Source: UBA4744 sp963707435
Lineage (GTDB): Bacteria; Actinomycetota; Acidimicrobiia; Spongiisociales; UBA4744
Assembly: GCA_963707435.1 (NCBI GenBank)
Contig: CAVPPF010000001.1
Coordinates: forward strand, 1-64,000
Direction: 5' to 3'
DNA: 64,000 nucleotides
Part shown: one piece after another, positions 8,196 through 15,571 of the stretch
Layout of the letters: every line of letters starts with the position of its first letter
How positions within the stretch are numbered: the stretch's first letter is position 1
Position numbers and translations under genes: made by a program
The notes under the pieces: generated by a model
What the model saw: only the letters and a program-made list of their open reading frames with translations
The model's database searches: none
Told to the model about the DNA's origin: nothing

Positions 8196-8263
8196 AAGCA
8201 CGCAGATCGCTCACCGCCAGGAGCGATATCGCGCATCCCTTTCCGAGCAGAACCGGCAATCTG
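8196..8263 (-). repeat. Dispersed ~60-bp repeat, copy 5
   Basis: On the - strand it reads GCCGGTTCTGCTCGG, then GATGCGCGATATCGCTCC (palindrome core at 8223-8232), then TGGCGGTGAGCGATCTG. It is the best match to copy 2. It lies directly upstream of the toxin-antitoxin operator. Confidence 0.55.
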
Positions 8264-8282
8264 TGCGGAAGCTTGGCCTTGG

Positions 8283-8371
8283 CGGAGGGAGTGGGATTCG
8301 AACCCACGGTAGGGCGTGAACCCTACAGCAGTTTTCAAGACTGCCACCTTCGTCCGCTCGGTCATCCCTCC
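8283..8371 (-). tRNA. tRNA-Ser (anticodon UGA)
   Basis: Acceptor strands GGAGGGA and TCCCTCC pair (8365-8371 with 8284-8290), the T arm reads GTGGGTTCGAATCCCAC, the anticodon loop CTTGAAA gives TGA, and there is a long class II variable arm (TAGGGTTCACGCCCTA). 89 bases with discriminator G; CCA is not encoded. Reads UCA and UCG-type codons by wobble. Confidence 0.95.
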
Positions 8372-8392
8372 GGGCGGCGGCTGCGCCGCCGC

Positions 8393-8427
8393 AGTACGAA
8401 GTACAAAGTACTAGGTACAAAGTACGA
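8393..8427. repeat. Five-unit GTAC heptamer tandem repeat
   Basis: GTAC recurs with an exact 7-base period at 8394, 8401, 8408, 8415 and 8422; the units are GTACGAA, GTACAAA, GTACTAG, GTACAAA, GTACGAC. It sits between two tRNA-Ser genes and is flanked by GC-rich hairpins (8373-8390 and 8426-8448). Confidence 0.7.
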
Positions 8428-8448
8428 CGCCGGGCCTTGCCCGGCGTC
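8426..8448 (-). terminator. Hairpin after tRNA-Ser(GGA)
   Basis: Perfect 10-bp stem GACGCCGGGC / GCCCGGCGTC with a 3-base loop, located immediately downstream of the - strand tRNA-Ser(GGA). No U-run follows, as is common for high-GC terminators. Confidence 0.5.
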
Positions 8449-8455
8449 ATCTTCG

Positions 8456-8546
8456 CGGAGGGAGAGGGATTTGAACCCTCGAGGGAGCGTGAACCCCCTA
8501 CACGCTTTCCAGGCGTGCGCACTAGGCCAGACTATGCGATCCCTCC
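8456..8546 (-). tRNA. tRNA-Ser (anticodon GGA)
   Basis: Acceptor GGAGGGA/TCCCTCC, anticodon stem CACGC/GCGTG with loop CTGGAAA (anticodon GGA), long variable arm, T arm GAGGGTTCAAATCCCTC. 91 bases, discriminator G, no encoded CCA. It lies 84 bases upstream of tRNA-Ser(UGA) on the same strand and diverges from tadA. Confidence 0.95.
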
Positions 8547-8570
8547 AACCGCGCCATAGTGTAAAGGGAC

Positions 8571-9032
8571 ATGAACCAAGCCCAACTCGAAACCGCCATG
8601 CGAGCTGCCCTGACGGAAGCCGGCCGTGCCATCGAACACGGCGACGTTCCGGTCGGGGCCGTGTTGTTGGATCCGGATGGCACCGTGGTCGCCTCCGATC
8701 GCAATCGGCGGGAAGAGCTCCAGGACCCGACTGCCCATGCCGAGATACTCGTGCTCTCCGCTGCCGCCCGACTACGCGGCGATTGGAGGCTGACCGGGCA
8801 CACCCTGGTCGTGACCCTCGAACCCTGTGCCATGTGCGCGGGGGCGGCCGTGCTGGCGCGTCTGCAGCGGATCGTCTTCGGCGCACCCGATCTCAAAGCC
8901 GGCGCGGCATGGAGTCTCTACAACATCCCCCAGGACCGGCGGCTCAATCACCACGTCGAACTGGAGGGCGGAGTCCTCGAAAGCGAATGTGCCGAACAGC
9001 TGCGCACCTTCTTCGAGCAGCGCCGGGCCTAA
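8571..9032 (+). CDS. tadA: tRNA-specific adenosine deaminase TadA
   Basis: 153 residues. Zinc-dependent cytidine-deaminase fold with HAEI (His and catalytic Glu, near residue 64) and PCAMCAGA (two Cys ligands near residue 95). It converts adenosine 34 to inosine in tRNA-Arg(ACG), widening decoding. VPVGAVLLDPDGTVVASDRN and QRIVFGAPDLKAGAAWSLYN are typical TadA blocks. Length is normal. Start ATG 8571 follows an AAAGGGAC ribosome site. It diverges from the tRNA-Ser pair and converges with arginine deiminase, overlapping that gene's stop by 4 bases. Confidence 0.9.
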   Translation: MNQAQLETAMRAALTEAGRAIEHGDVPVGAVLLDPDGTVVASDRNRREELQDPTAHAEILVLSAAARLRGDWRLTGHTLVVTLEPCAMCAGAAVLARLQRIVFGAPDLKAGAAWSLYNIPQDRRLNHHVELEGGVLESECAEQLRTFFEQRRA

Positions 9033-10240
9033 CCCCCGAGCGGTTCCCGTCGCACCGGACAGGTCATACAGCGTGGACCGCCGCGGCCCCGTGACAGCTC
9101 ATAGGAAGGGATCCGGTGCACCGTGATGCCTGCGTCCTCGAGCACTTCGTTGGTTGCCACATTCCGCTCGTAGGCGACGACCTCACCGGGCGCGAGGGCG
9201 AACGTGTTGTTGGCGTCGTTCCATTGCTCGCGTTCGGCCTGAACGCTCTGCAGCGGAGGTTCGATCGAGCGTATCTCGCCCCGACCTGCAGCCCACCGCA
9301 ACCCGGCGAGAAGGTCGGGTGCTTCGTTCACATGCAGATGCCCATCGGCGCCCGGCGTGACTTCCAGGGATCTCACCTGCTGGCGGATCTTCGGATAGAG
9401 CACCACCGAGTCGAGATCGACCATCGTCACCACCGTGTCGAGGTGCATGGTGCTGCGGGCCTTCGGCAGCTCGACCGCCAGAATCCGGTCGACGACGTGC
9501 TGATCGAACAATCGAGCCGCCAGCGCTGCAGCTCCTGAGGGGGTCGTTCTCTCCGAGATTCCGATGGCGAGCCCTCGTTCGCCAACCACCAGGATGTCGC
9601 CTCCCTCAACCGAGGCGGGGTAGTGCTCGCCGGGCTGGTCGCCGAACCAGATCGGCGTGCCGGCGAACAAGGGATGGAGACCGTAGACCAGGCGAAGGAG
9701 GTCCGTTTCTCTCTGACGAACGGGCCGGTTCATGGGGCTCAAAATGACACCGTCACCAACCCAAACCGACGAATCCCTCATGAAGACGGCGTTGGGGAGC
9801 GGCGTCAAGATGAAGTCGTCGGGACCGTGGAGCGCTGCGACCAGGCCCTGCGCCTCCCCGACCTCCTCGAGGGTCACTCCCCCGATGAGGTGGCGGACCA
9901 GTTCCGGGACGGGCAGTTCGATCAGGAAGCGCCTGACCCGATTGGCCAGACGCCGCCCGCACAGGTCTTCGCTGACATGGGTTTCGACGAACTCGAGCGC
10001 TACCTCGGCGTCGGTGAGAACCTCTTCGAGGAGCTTGGACAACTGAAGGACGTCGGCGCCGGCGCCGCTGATGGTTGCGGTGAAGACGTCGTGCTCGTCG
10101 CGAGCTTTGTCTACCCATACCAGCTCGTCGAAGAGCAGCTCATCCTTGTTGCCCGGGGTCAAACGGTGAAGCTCCAGATCCGGACGGTGGACGATCACCG
10201 ACTGCAACCGCCCCACTTCAGAACGAATCTCACCAGCCAT
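9029..10240 (-). CDS. arcA: Arginine deiminase
   Basis: 403 residues, full family length (~410). Hydrolyses arginine to citrulline and ammonia. Sequence marks: N-terminal SEVGRLQSVIVHRPDLELHR, FMRDSSVWVGDGVI (catalytic Asp region), EGGDILVVGERGLAIGISER (catalytic Glu region), STMHLDTVVTMVDLDSVVLY (catalytic His and Asp) and SRGRGGPRCMTCPVRR near the end with the nucleophilic Cys. ATG 10240 is preceded by GAGGAG nine bases upstream. No arcB or arcC is adjacent, so a full ADI energy pathway cannot be claimed from this window. Confidence 0.92.
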   Translation of the reverse strand: MAGEIRSEVGRLQSVIVHRPDLELHRLTPGNKDELLFDELVWVDKARDEHDVFTATISGAGADVLQLSKLLEEVLTDAEVALEFVETHVSEDLCGRRLANRVRRFLIELPVPELVRHLIGGVTLEEVGEAQGLVAALHGPDDFILTPLPNAVFMRDSSVWVGDGVILSPMNRPVRQRETDLLRLVYGLHPLFAGTPIWFGDQPGEHYPASVEGGDILVVGERGLAIGISERTTPSGAAALAARLFDQHVVDRILAVELPKARSTMHLDTVVTMVDLDSVVLYPKIRQQVRSLEVTPGADGHLHVNEAPDLLAGLRWAAGRGEIRSIEPPLQSVQAEREQWNDANNTFALAPGEVVAYERNVATNEVLEDAGITVHRIPSYELSRGRGGPRCMTCPVRREPLGG

Positions 10241-10326
10241 ACCATGCTCCTCACCGTGGGCTAGCGCCATTCTGTCACGCCGCCCGCTTCCTGACCGCGA
10301 CGAACCCACGGTACAATCCCGGCACC

Positions 10327-10417
10327 GGAGGGATCGCATAGTCCGGCCTAGTGCGCGGCACTCGAAATGCCGTAGGGCGTTTACCCGCCCTCGAGGGTTC
10401 GAATCCCTCTCCCTCCG
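10327..10417 (+). tRNA. tRNA-Ser (anticodon CGA)
   Basis: Acceptor GGAGGGA/TCCCTCC, anticodon stem CGGCA/TGCCG with loop CTCGAAA (anticodon CGA), long variable arm, T arm GAGGGTTCGAATCCCTC. 91 bases. Third tRNA-Ser within 2.2 kb. On the + strand, divergent from arcA. Confidence 0.95.
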
Positions 10418-10422
10418 CTCCT

Positions 10423-10447
10423 GCCTCCCCTGCTCCGAGGGGGAGGC
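10423..10447 (+). terminator. Hairpin after tRNA-Ser(CGA)
   Basis: GCCTCCCC (10423-10430) pairs with GGGGAGGC (10440-10447), a GC-rich 8-bp stem six bases after the tRNA, followed by TTGG rather than a long T-run. Confidence 0.5.
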
Positions 10448-10537
10448 TTGGCCATGCTCTGCGGTGCCGCGGAGGGGATCACAGCACCGCCGCGGCGGAC
10501 GGCGGATAGCCATTCGCGGACGGCTACCATCTGCTCC

Positions 10538-10807
10538 GATCGTGCTAGGCGGGGCGCTAGGGGTGCCCTGTACCCGAAAACCTCTACATGCGGGGCCGAA
10601 TCCCTGCCCGAGGGTGTCCGCCATTCGGGTCGGCACCGGGCACGCAGCGTTGAAGGCCGGGTCCTGCGCGGCGGGACTTCGTGAATCGGGTCAGGTCCGG
10701 AAGGAAGCAGCCCTAAGCGTCCGGTCCCGGGTGTTGCAGGAGTGCCTGGCTGGAGCCGGCGACCCGGACTGCGCCGGGTGGCGGCATTCGACGGCAGGTG
10801 CACGGTC
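10538..10807 (+). ncRNA. ffs: Large-type signal recognition particle RNA (with Alu domain)
   Basis: The S domain is unmistakable: TCAGGTCCGGAAGGAAGCAG at about 10690 gives the symmetric loop, GGAA tetraloop and the Ffh-binding AGCAG, with GTCCTGCGC and GTTGCAGGAGTGCCTGG pairing around it. Upstream, CGTGCTAGGCGGGG and GGTGCCCTGTACCCG match the Alu domain of the Bacillus-type ~270-base SRP RNA, and downstream CATTCGACGGCAGGTGCACG matches its 3' closing strand. So this is the long form, not the ~100-base enterobacterial form. TACCAT at 10525-10530 could be its -10 box. The region 10448-10537 otherwise shows no gene. Confidence 0.85.
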
Positions 10808-10837
10808 ACACAATGGAGCTGCGAGCGGGCGTCCTCA

Positions 10838-11476
10838 CTACCGCTTGACCAGTACGGCTCCGTAGACGAAACCAAGCGGACCCATCCGCCAGATGTCCTC
10901 GATCTCCAGAGGGCCACGGGCGAAGAGTTCCTCCGGTGGCGGCAGCTTGTCCAGAGACTGGTGGAGATAGGCGTACTCGCTCCTCGCTCCGACCACCGAC
11001 CCGGCCAGCGGCAGCACGACAGCTGTGCCGGCCCGGTGGACGGCTGCGGCCACGCGGCCACGCGGTCGCCCCAGCCCGATCACGGCCACCTTGCCGCCGG
11101 AGCGCAACACCCGGCCGATTTCCCGCAACGTGTCGGGGATCGACGTCAGATTGCGAAAAACGTAGGCGGAGAAGACGGCGTCAAACGATCCGTCGGCAAA
11201 CGGCAGCGCCTCGCCGACGGCGACGACCCGATCGGAGGCTCGGTTGAGCGCCAGCATCTCGGGCACCGGGTCGAGCGCGATCACGTGCCGGGTGCCAAAA
11301 ACCGGCAGGGCGGCTCCCGTCCCCGATCCGAGATCCAGCAAACGGCCGGGCGGCAGCCGATCGGCACCCTTCCGTCGCCAGGATTGCTCGCGTCCGAGCG
11401 AGAGGATCCGGTTCAGCGTGTCGTAGCGAGCCGCGATCCCCGAGAAGACCTCCTGGCCCTGGGCGCGTCCGGTCAC
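10838..11476 (-). CDS. menG: Demethylmenaquinone methyltransferase (UbiE/MenG family)
   Basis: 212 residues. SAM-dependent class I methyltransferase with the UbiE pattern: VFSGIAARYDTLNRILSLGR at the start, glycine-rich SAM loop LLDLGSGTGAAL, GEALPFADGSFDAVFSAYVF, RNLTSIPDTLREIGRVLRSG, and FARGPLEIEDIWRMG near the end. It probably methylates demethylmenaquinone in quinone synthesis. It is about 20 residues shorter than the typical enzyme. It overlaps serS by 4 bases and so is co-transcribed downstream of it. Confidence 0.78.
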   Translation of the reverse strand: MTGRAQGQEVFSGIAARYDTLNRILSLGREQSWRRKGADRLPPGRLLDLGSGTGAALPVFGTRHVIALDPVPEMLALNRASDRVVAVGEALPFADGSFDAVFSAYVFRNLTSIPDTLREIGRVLRSGGKVAVIGLGRPRGRVAAAVHRAGTAVVLPLAGSVVGARSEYAYLHQSLDKLPPPEELFARGPLEIEDIWRMGPLGFVYGAVLVKR

Positions 11477-12729
11477 GGCGAAATGCTGTCGAAACCAACG
11501 TACGGCTGAAGTGCAGGCGGGATGCGCACGGAGCCGTCCGCCTGCTGATGGTTTTCGATGATGGCCAGCATCGTGCGGGAACTGGTTACAACCGTCCCGT
11601 TCAGGGTGTGGACCAGATGATTGCCCGTTTCGTCACGAAACCTGGCCCGGAGACGGCGGGCTTGATAATCGGTGGTATTCGAACACGAGGTGATCTCACG
11701 AAACGCTTCCTGGGACGGGACCCATACCTCGATGTCGTACTTCTTGGCGGCGGGTGCGCCGAGGTCGCCCACGGCAACGTTCACGACTCGGTAGGGAAGC
11801 TCGAGGTCTTGCAGGACCTGTTCTTCGATCGACAGCATGAATTCGTGTTCTTCCCACGATGCGTCCGGATGACAGAACGAGAACATCTCAACCTTGTTGA
11901 ACTGGTGCATGCGGAAAATGCCCCGGGTGTCCTTGCCGTACGTGCCGGCTTCGCGACGAAAACAGCTGGAATATCCGGCGTAGCGAACGGGGAGGTCGTC
12001 GGCATCGAGGATCTCATCGAGATGCAGCGCGGCCAACGAGACCTCAGATGTGCCGACGAGAAACAGCTCGTCGCGCTCGACCGCATACACCTGATCCCGG
12101 TCGGTTGGAAAGAAACCGGTCCCGAAGAGTGCTTCGTCGCGAACCAACACCGGAGGGATGACCGGTGTGAATCCCTTTGACGTGAGGCGGTCCATGGCGA
12201 ACCGCACCAAACCCAGCTCCAGCTGGGCGGCGCTCCCCTTCAGATACGCGAATCGCGAGCCGGAGACCCGGACCGCCCGTTCGATGTCGATGATCCCGAG
12301 CGCCTCGCCGAGATCCTGATGATCGCGGACGGGAAACTCAAAGTCCCGAGGATTTCCCCAGCGGCGCACCTCAACTGCGTCCTCCTCGGTCATGCCGTCG
12401 GGAGAAGACGGATGGGCCATGTTCGGGACGTTGATCCACAGGTTCTGAAACTGGTCGTCGAGTTCGTCGGCTTCGGCCAGCAGACTCTTGTAGGACTCGG
12501 CCAGCTGCCCGGCGGCGGCGATGGCCTGTTGGCGAGCTTCCCCCTCGAGGTTGGAGATCTCCTTCCCGGCCAGCTTCTGATCGGCGCGGACCTGCTCTGC
12601 TTCGGAGCGCACGGCCCGGCGTCGCTCGTCGAGCTCGATCAGGTGATCGACGTCGATATCGGAATGGCGGCGCTGCAGGGCTTCCCGGAGTGCGCTCGGG
12701 GTTTCTCGCAATACGGCCAGATCGATCAT
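11473..12729 (-). CDS. serS: Seryl-tRNA synthetase
   Basis: 418 residues. N-terminal coiled-coil arm (about 30-110, rich in Glu/Ala/Leu, ERRRAVRSEAEQVRADQKLA) that grips the long variable arm of tRNA-Ser, then the class II catalytic core with GTSEVSLAALHLDEIL, CFRREAGTYGKDTRGIFRMH (motif 2) and SCSNTTDYQARRLRARF, ending with motif 3 (HTLNGTVVTSSRTMLAIIEN). Charges tRNA-Ser. Full length. It stands 1.1-4.4 kb from three tRNA-Ser genes. Confidence 0.96.
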   Translation of the reverse strand: MIDLAVLRETPSALREALQRRHSDIDVDHLIELDERRRAVRSEAEQVRADQKLAGKEISNLEGEARQQAIAAAGQLAESYKSLLAEADELDDQFQNLWINVPNMAHPSSPDGMTEEDAVEVRRWGNPRDFEFPVRDHQDLGEALGIIDIERAVRVSGSRFAYLKGSAAQLELGLVRFAMDRLTSKGFTPVIPPVLVRDEALFGTGFFPTDRDQVYAVERDELFLVGTSEVSLAALHLDEILDADDLPVRYAGYSSCFRREAGTYGKDTRGIFRMHQFNKVEMFSFCHPDASWEEHEFMLSIEEQVLQDLELPYRVVNVAVGDLGAPAAKKYDIEVWVPSQEAFREITSCSNTTDYQARRLRARFRDETGNHLVHTLNGTVVTSSRTMLAIIENHQQADGSVRIPPALQPYVGFDSISP

Positions 12730-12742
12730 GGTGCTCCGGATC

Positions 12743-13192
12743 CTACTGCTGCAGCGCTCGGTCGATGGCCTGCCGTTCCTCCGGAGAGAGAGGCTCCTCC
12801 GGAGTCCCGGCCGTAATCCTCTTCAGGTAGAACGACGTATCGGTGCGAGAAACGAGGACGCTCACCACGAGCCCGCTTGCCTCATCGTCCAACAGGGCAA
12901 TCGAACGAGACCGGGCGCCGCCGACGTCCCCGTATGCGTTGTAGCTGATGACGCCGGTCCTTCGGATGGACGTGACGGAACGCTGTTCGAGATGGAGCAA
13001 CCGCTGCTGCAGGTCTGAGATCGCAGCAGCATGGAGCCCCAGTTCGTTGTCGATCCGCTGGATGAGGTCGTACAACTCATCGTCCCCGACCGGCAGGCTG
13101 GACACGCTCTGTTTCAGATTGACCACTTCCCACGCCAACCAGGCAACGGCGAAGGCCAGCACCACCGCCAGGATCCACAGGCCCGTGTTCAT
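12743..13192 (-). CDS. DUF4446 family membrane-anchored protein
   Basis: 149 residues. One N-terminal transmembrane helix (WILAVVLAFAVAWLAWEVV), a short coiled-coil (DDELYDLIQRIDNELGLHAA through LQQRLLHLE) and a compact domain with RRTGVISYNAYGDVGGARSR and SIALLDDEASGLVVSVLVSR, the DUF4446 signature. Function unknown; members are found in Firmicutes and Actinobacteria, often near oriC. Its stop lies 13 bases before the serS start; its start overlaps the stop of the upstream gene by 4 bases. Confidence 0.75.
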   Translation of the reverse strand: MNTGLWILAVVLAFAVAWLAWEVVNLKQSVSSLPVGDDELYDLIQRIDNELGLHAAAISDLQQRLLHLEQRSVTSIRRTGVISYNAYGDVGGARSRSIALLDDEASGLVVSVLVSRTDTSFYLKRITAGTPEEPLSPEERQAIDRALQQ

Positions 13193-14157
13193 GCCGGCTC
13201 ATTGACGAAGAAGGGAACTTCCCGACGGTTGTTGTCGGTGTCCGATTCTCCGCTCACCAGGGTGACACTGATCGTTGCTACGAGCTTCTCACCCGCCGTC
13301 ACGGCCAGTTGGCCGAAATCGACGGTCACGCTTCCTCCCGCCTCCAATTCGCCCAAATCTTCGGTGCGGTCCTCGAGAGTGGCGCCGGCCTGATCCTGCA
13401 AGACGAGTGAGACGGTCAAGTCCTGCTCGTCGCGATTGCCCTGATTTACGACGACGACCTGGATGAGCAGTGTGTCCGTATTCGGAATGATGGGAGCGCC
13501 GTCGGTCACCCCGCCCGTTTCCTTGGGGTCCAAACGGACTGCGGCAATTGCCAGATCCCGGCTCAGCAACAAACCCTCCGTGCGAGAGGCGACCCCTGCC
13601 AACCGCTCGGCGTAGGTCAACGACGGAAGCGCCACCGACAGATAGCCGACGCTGGGAAACTCGCCGATCTCGACGTCGGCTTCGGTGCGTAGCCGGTCGG
13701 CCTCCGCTACGAAGCGCATGTAGGCACGGTCGCCGACCTCCAGATCCACCAGCACATCCGCCAGCTGCCCGATGGCCACGACGTTTTCAGGGTCGTCCAC
13801 CGCCGCCAGGAGAGCGGTTTCGAACCCGTTCAGCGCCGTCTCCCAGGACGAAGCGGCCAGGGACAGCGCGGCCGCAGAACCCGCTGCCGCAGGCGGAACT
13901 TCGACCGAAGCAAGGCGGGCCGCAACCGATGTTGACGTCTCAACCATCTGCGTCATCAAGGTCGTCAGACGATCCCGGTCGAGGTCCTGCAGGCCCGAAA
14001 TCACCTGGGTCTTGAAGTCGATCGAACGTTCACTGTGATCGAGCGCCGCCGATCGAGCCTCTTCGAGATAGGCAACGAGGGCGCGAGTGTCGGAGCGCAG
14101 GCTGCCCGCTGCAATGATCACCACGGCAACGATCGACACGAGCACCAGCACAAACAT
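13189..14157 (-). CDS. Membrane-anchored protein with C-terminal CARDB-like domain
   Basis: 322 residues from ATG 14157. A hydrophobic N-terminus (MFVLVLVSIVAVVIIAAGSL) acts as signal anchor. A long Ala-rich helical part follows (about 25-190), then a beta-rich end with VVVNQGNRDEQDLTVSLVLQ, the pattern of CARDB-type cell-adhesion-related modules. A GTG at 14199 would add 14 Arg-rich residues, favourable for membrane topology, but that start is two bases from the tRNA-Leu 3' end. No specific function recognised. Overlaps the DUF4446 gene by 4 bases. Confidence 0.6.
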   Translation of the reverse strand: MFVLVLVSIVAVVIIAAGSLRSDTRALVAYLEEARSAALDHSERSIDFKTQVISGLQDLDRDRLTTLMTQMVETSTSVAARLASVEVPPAAAGSAAALSLAASSWETALNGFETALLAAVDDPENVVAIGQLADVLVDLEVGDRAYMRFVAEADRLRTEADVEIGEFPSVGYLSVALPSLTYAERLAGVASRTEGLLLSRDLAIAAVRLDPKETGGVTDGAPIIPNTDTLLIQVVVVNQGNRDEQDLTVSLVLQDQAGATLEDRTEDLGELEAGGSVTVDFGQLAVTAGEKLVATISVTLVSGESDTDNNRREVPFFVNEPA

Positions 14158-14200
14158 TGCGCCGCGCCGGCGCCGACGGTTTGGATACGTGGGATACACG

Positions 14201-14287
14201 TGGTGGGCGAGGGGGGACTTGAACCCCCACGAGCCTGAGCTCACAGGCACCTGAAGCCTGCGCGTCTGCCAATTCCGCCACTCGCCC
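14201..14287 (-). tRNA. tRNA-Leu (anticodon CAG), CCA encoded
   Basis: Acceptor GGGCGAG/CTCGCCC, anticodon stem CAGGC/GCCTG with loop TTCAGGT (anticodon CAG), long variable arm, T arm GGGGGTTCAAGTCCCCC, discriminator A and encoded CCA (TGG at 14201-14203 on the + strand). A tRNA-Leu next to fhaA is the same arrangement as leuT in Mycobacterium. Confidence 0.95.
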
Positions 14288-14438
14288 TTGGTCCTGCGGT
14301 CTCCACACACGGTAGCTACGAGATGCAGGATCTGTGAGGGGGAGCATCGTACCACGCCGGAAAATGGGCGGCTCCCCGGTCGGCAATCGAGGGGACCGGG
14401 CCACGATCAGCCGGCGAACGTACCGTAGACTGACCCCC

Positions 14439-15098
14439 ATGAAGCTCGTACGCGACTTCGAAAGGCGCCTCGAGAGGCTCGTCGACGGCATGGCGGGCAA
14501 GGTCTTCCGGGGAAAGCTGCAACCAGTCGAACTGGCCACCCGGCTCGTACGAGAGGCCGACCTCTCGGTCGAGGAGAGCGCCGCCGGGCCGACCGTTGCC
14601 AACGTGTACAACCTGCGGGTCAACCCCCGCGACCTCGACCTCGCCGTTCCTCCCGGACTCATCCGTGAATTGGAGGAACTGGTGGAGTCCACCGCAGCCG
14701 ATCGGGGGTGGCGGCTCGACGGACCCGGGGTCGTAACTCTGGAGCCGACCGAGAGCGTTTCGCCGGGCACCATCGGCTGTCGGACCGATCGATCGCCCGG
14801 ACCACGGCAACCATGGGCTCACCTCACCTCCGACGGAGGTACGAAACATCCGCTCCGTTACAACCGATGCATCGTCGGGCGCGGCGACGCTTCGGATGTC
14901 ACCATCGGGGATCCCGGGGTGAGCCGCACCCACGCACTGATATGGAGGGAGGGCGGCGAAGCCTGGGTCGTCGATCTCGATTCGGCGAACGGCACCATGG
15001 TGGACGGTCGATCCTCCCGTGCCCCCCTCGTTCTCTCGGACGACTCGATCGTCTCCTTTGGACCGGCCGGCTTCGCTTTCCATCTTGGAGAGCAATGA
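14439..15098 (+). CDS. fhaA: FhaA: DUF3662 plus FHA domain protein
   Basis: 219 residues. N-terminal DUF3662 (about 1-110: RDFERRLERLVDGMAGKVFR, LVREADLSVEESAAGPTVAN) and C-terminal FHA domain (about 135-215) with the phosphothreonine-binding marks GRGDASDV, SRTHALIW and DSANGTMVDG. In Mycobacterium FhaA binds phosphorylated MviN (the MurJ-pseudokinase) and dampens peptidoglycan export. Here it is much shorter than the mycobacterial protein because the long disordered linker is only ~25 residues. First gene of the fhaA-fhaB-PP2C-rodA-pbpA-pknB operon; all junctions overlap by a few bases. Confidence 0.9.
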   Translation: MKLVRDFERRLERLVDGMAGKVFRGKLQPVELATRLVREADLSVEESAAGPTVANVYNLRVNPRDLDLAVPPGLIRELEELVESTAADRGWRLDGPGVVTLEPTESVSPGTIGCRTDRSPGPRQPWAHLTSDGGTKHPLRYNRCIVGRGDASDVTIGDPGVSRTHALIWREGGEAWVVDLDSANGTMVDGRSSRAPLVLSDDSIVSFGPAGFAFHLGEQ

Positions 15099-15571
15099 AG
15101 ACGCTCCGACGCGGCCATGGACTCCGGCTCGTCCAGCAGACTCATCGTGGTCCGCTGATGCCTGCGCTCCTCCTGACCTTGCTCAAGTTCATCTTCGTTG
15201 CCTTCGTCTACCTCTTCGTCTGGCAGGTCGCCCGGGCAGTTGGCTCCCACATAGGAACCGGCCAGACGGGCGGACGCCGCAGACCGAGCAAACAGGTGGT
15301 TATCGTCAAGTCAGAGACTCAGGCCGGCCTGGACATTGCGGTCCGGGACGCCGTCGTATTGGGCCGCAGCGCCGAAGCGGATATCGTGCTCGAGGATCCC
15401 TACGCGTCGGAGTTCCATATGAGGCTGGTACGGCAGGAAGGCGGCATTGTGCTGCACGACCTCGGGAGCACCAACGGAACCTACGTCAACGGGCGGCGGG
15501 TCGGATCGCCGGTCGCTTTGAGCCAGGGGGACGCAATCCAGGTTGGTAAAACCATCATGGAGGTCCGATGA
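15095..15571 (+). CDS. fhaB: FhaB: membrane-anchored FHA domain protein
   Basis: 158 residues from ATG 15095, which overlaps the fhaA stop (ATGA) and has TTGGAGAG upstream; an alternative ATG at 15158 would start right at the membrane helix (LKFIFVAFVYLFVWQVARAV), as in the mycobacterial protein. One transmembrane segment, then an FHA domain with VVLGRSAEADIVLEDP, ASEFHMRL and DLGSTNGTYVNG. It recruits kinase targets at sites of wall growth in relatives. Co-transcribed with the phosphatase, which overlaps by 4 bases. Confidence 0.85.
   Translation: MKTLRRGHGLRLVQQTHRGPLMPALLLTLLKFIFVAFVYLFVWQVARAVGSHIGTGQTGGRRRPSKQVVIVKSETQAGLDIAVRDAVVLGRSAEADIVLEDPYASEFHMRLVRQEGGIVLHDLGSTNGTYVNGRRVGSPVALSQGDAIQVGKTIMEVR

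Noticed and set aside
4887..8263. Repeats as integron attC sites of a cassette array
   Set aside because: The small mixed genes with ~60-bp separators look like a cassette array, but the paired core words RYYYAAC and GTTRRRY are not found at the repeat ends and no integrase is in the window. Kept only as an open idea.
8283..8371. tRNA-Ser(UGA) as attachment site of an integrated element
   Set aside because: No second copy of the tRNA 3' end was found near the far boundary of the island and no integrase is present in the window.
8393..8427. Heptamer repeat as a CRISPR array
   Set aside because: Unit length of 7 without spacers and no cas genes.
14157..14199. GTG 14199 as start of the CARDB-like gene
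   Set aside because: It would begin two bases from the mature tRNA-Leu end with no ribosome site; ATG 14157 at the membrane helix is preferred, though the Arg-rich extension is attractive.
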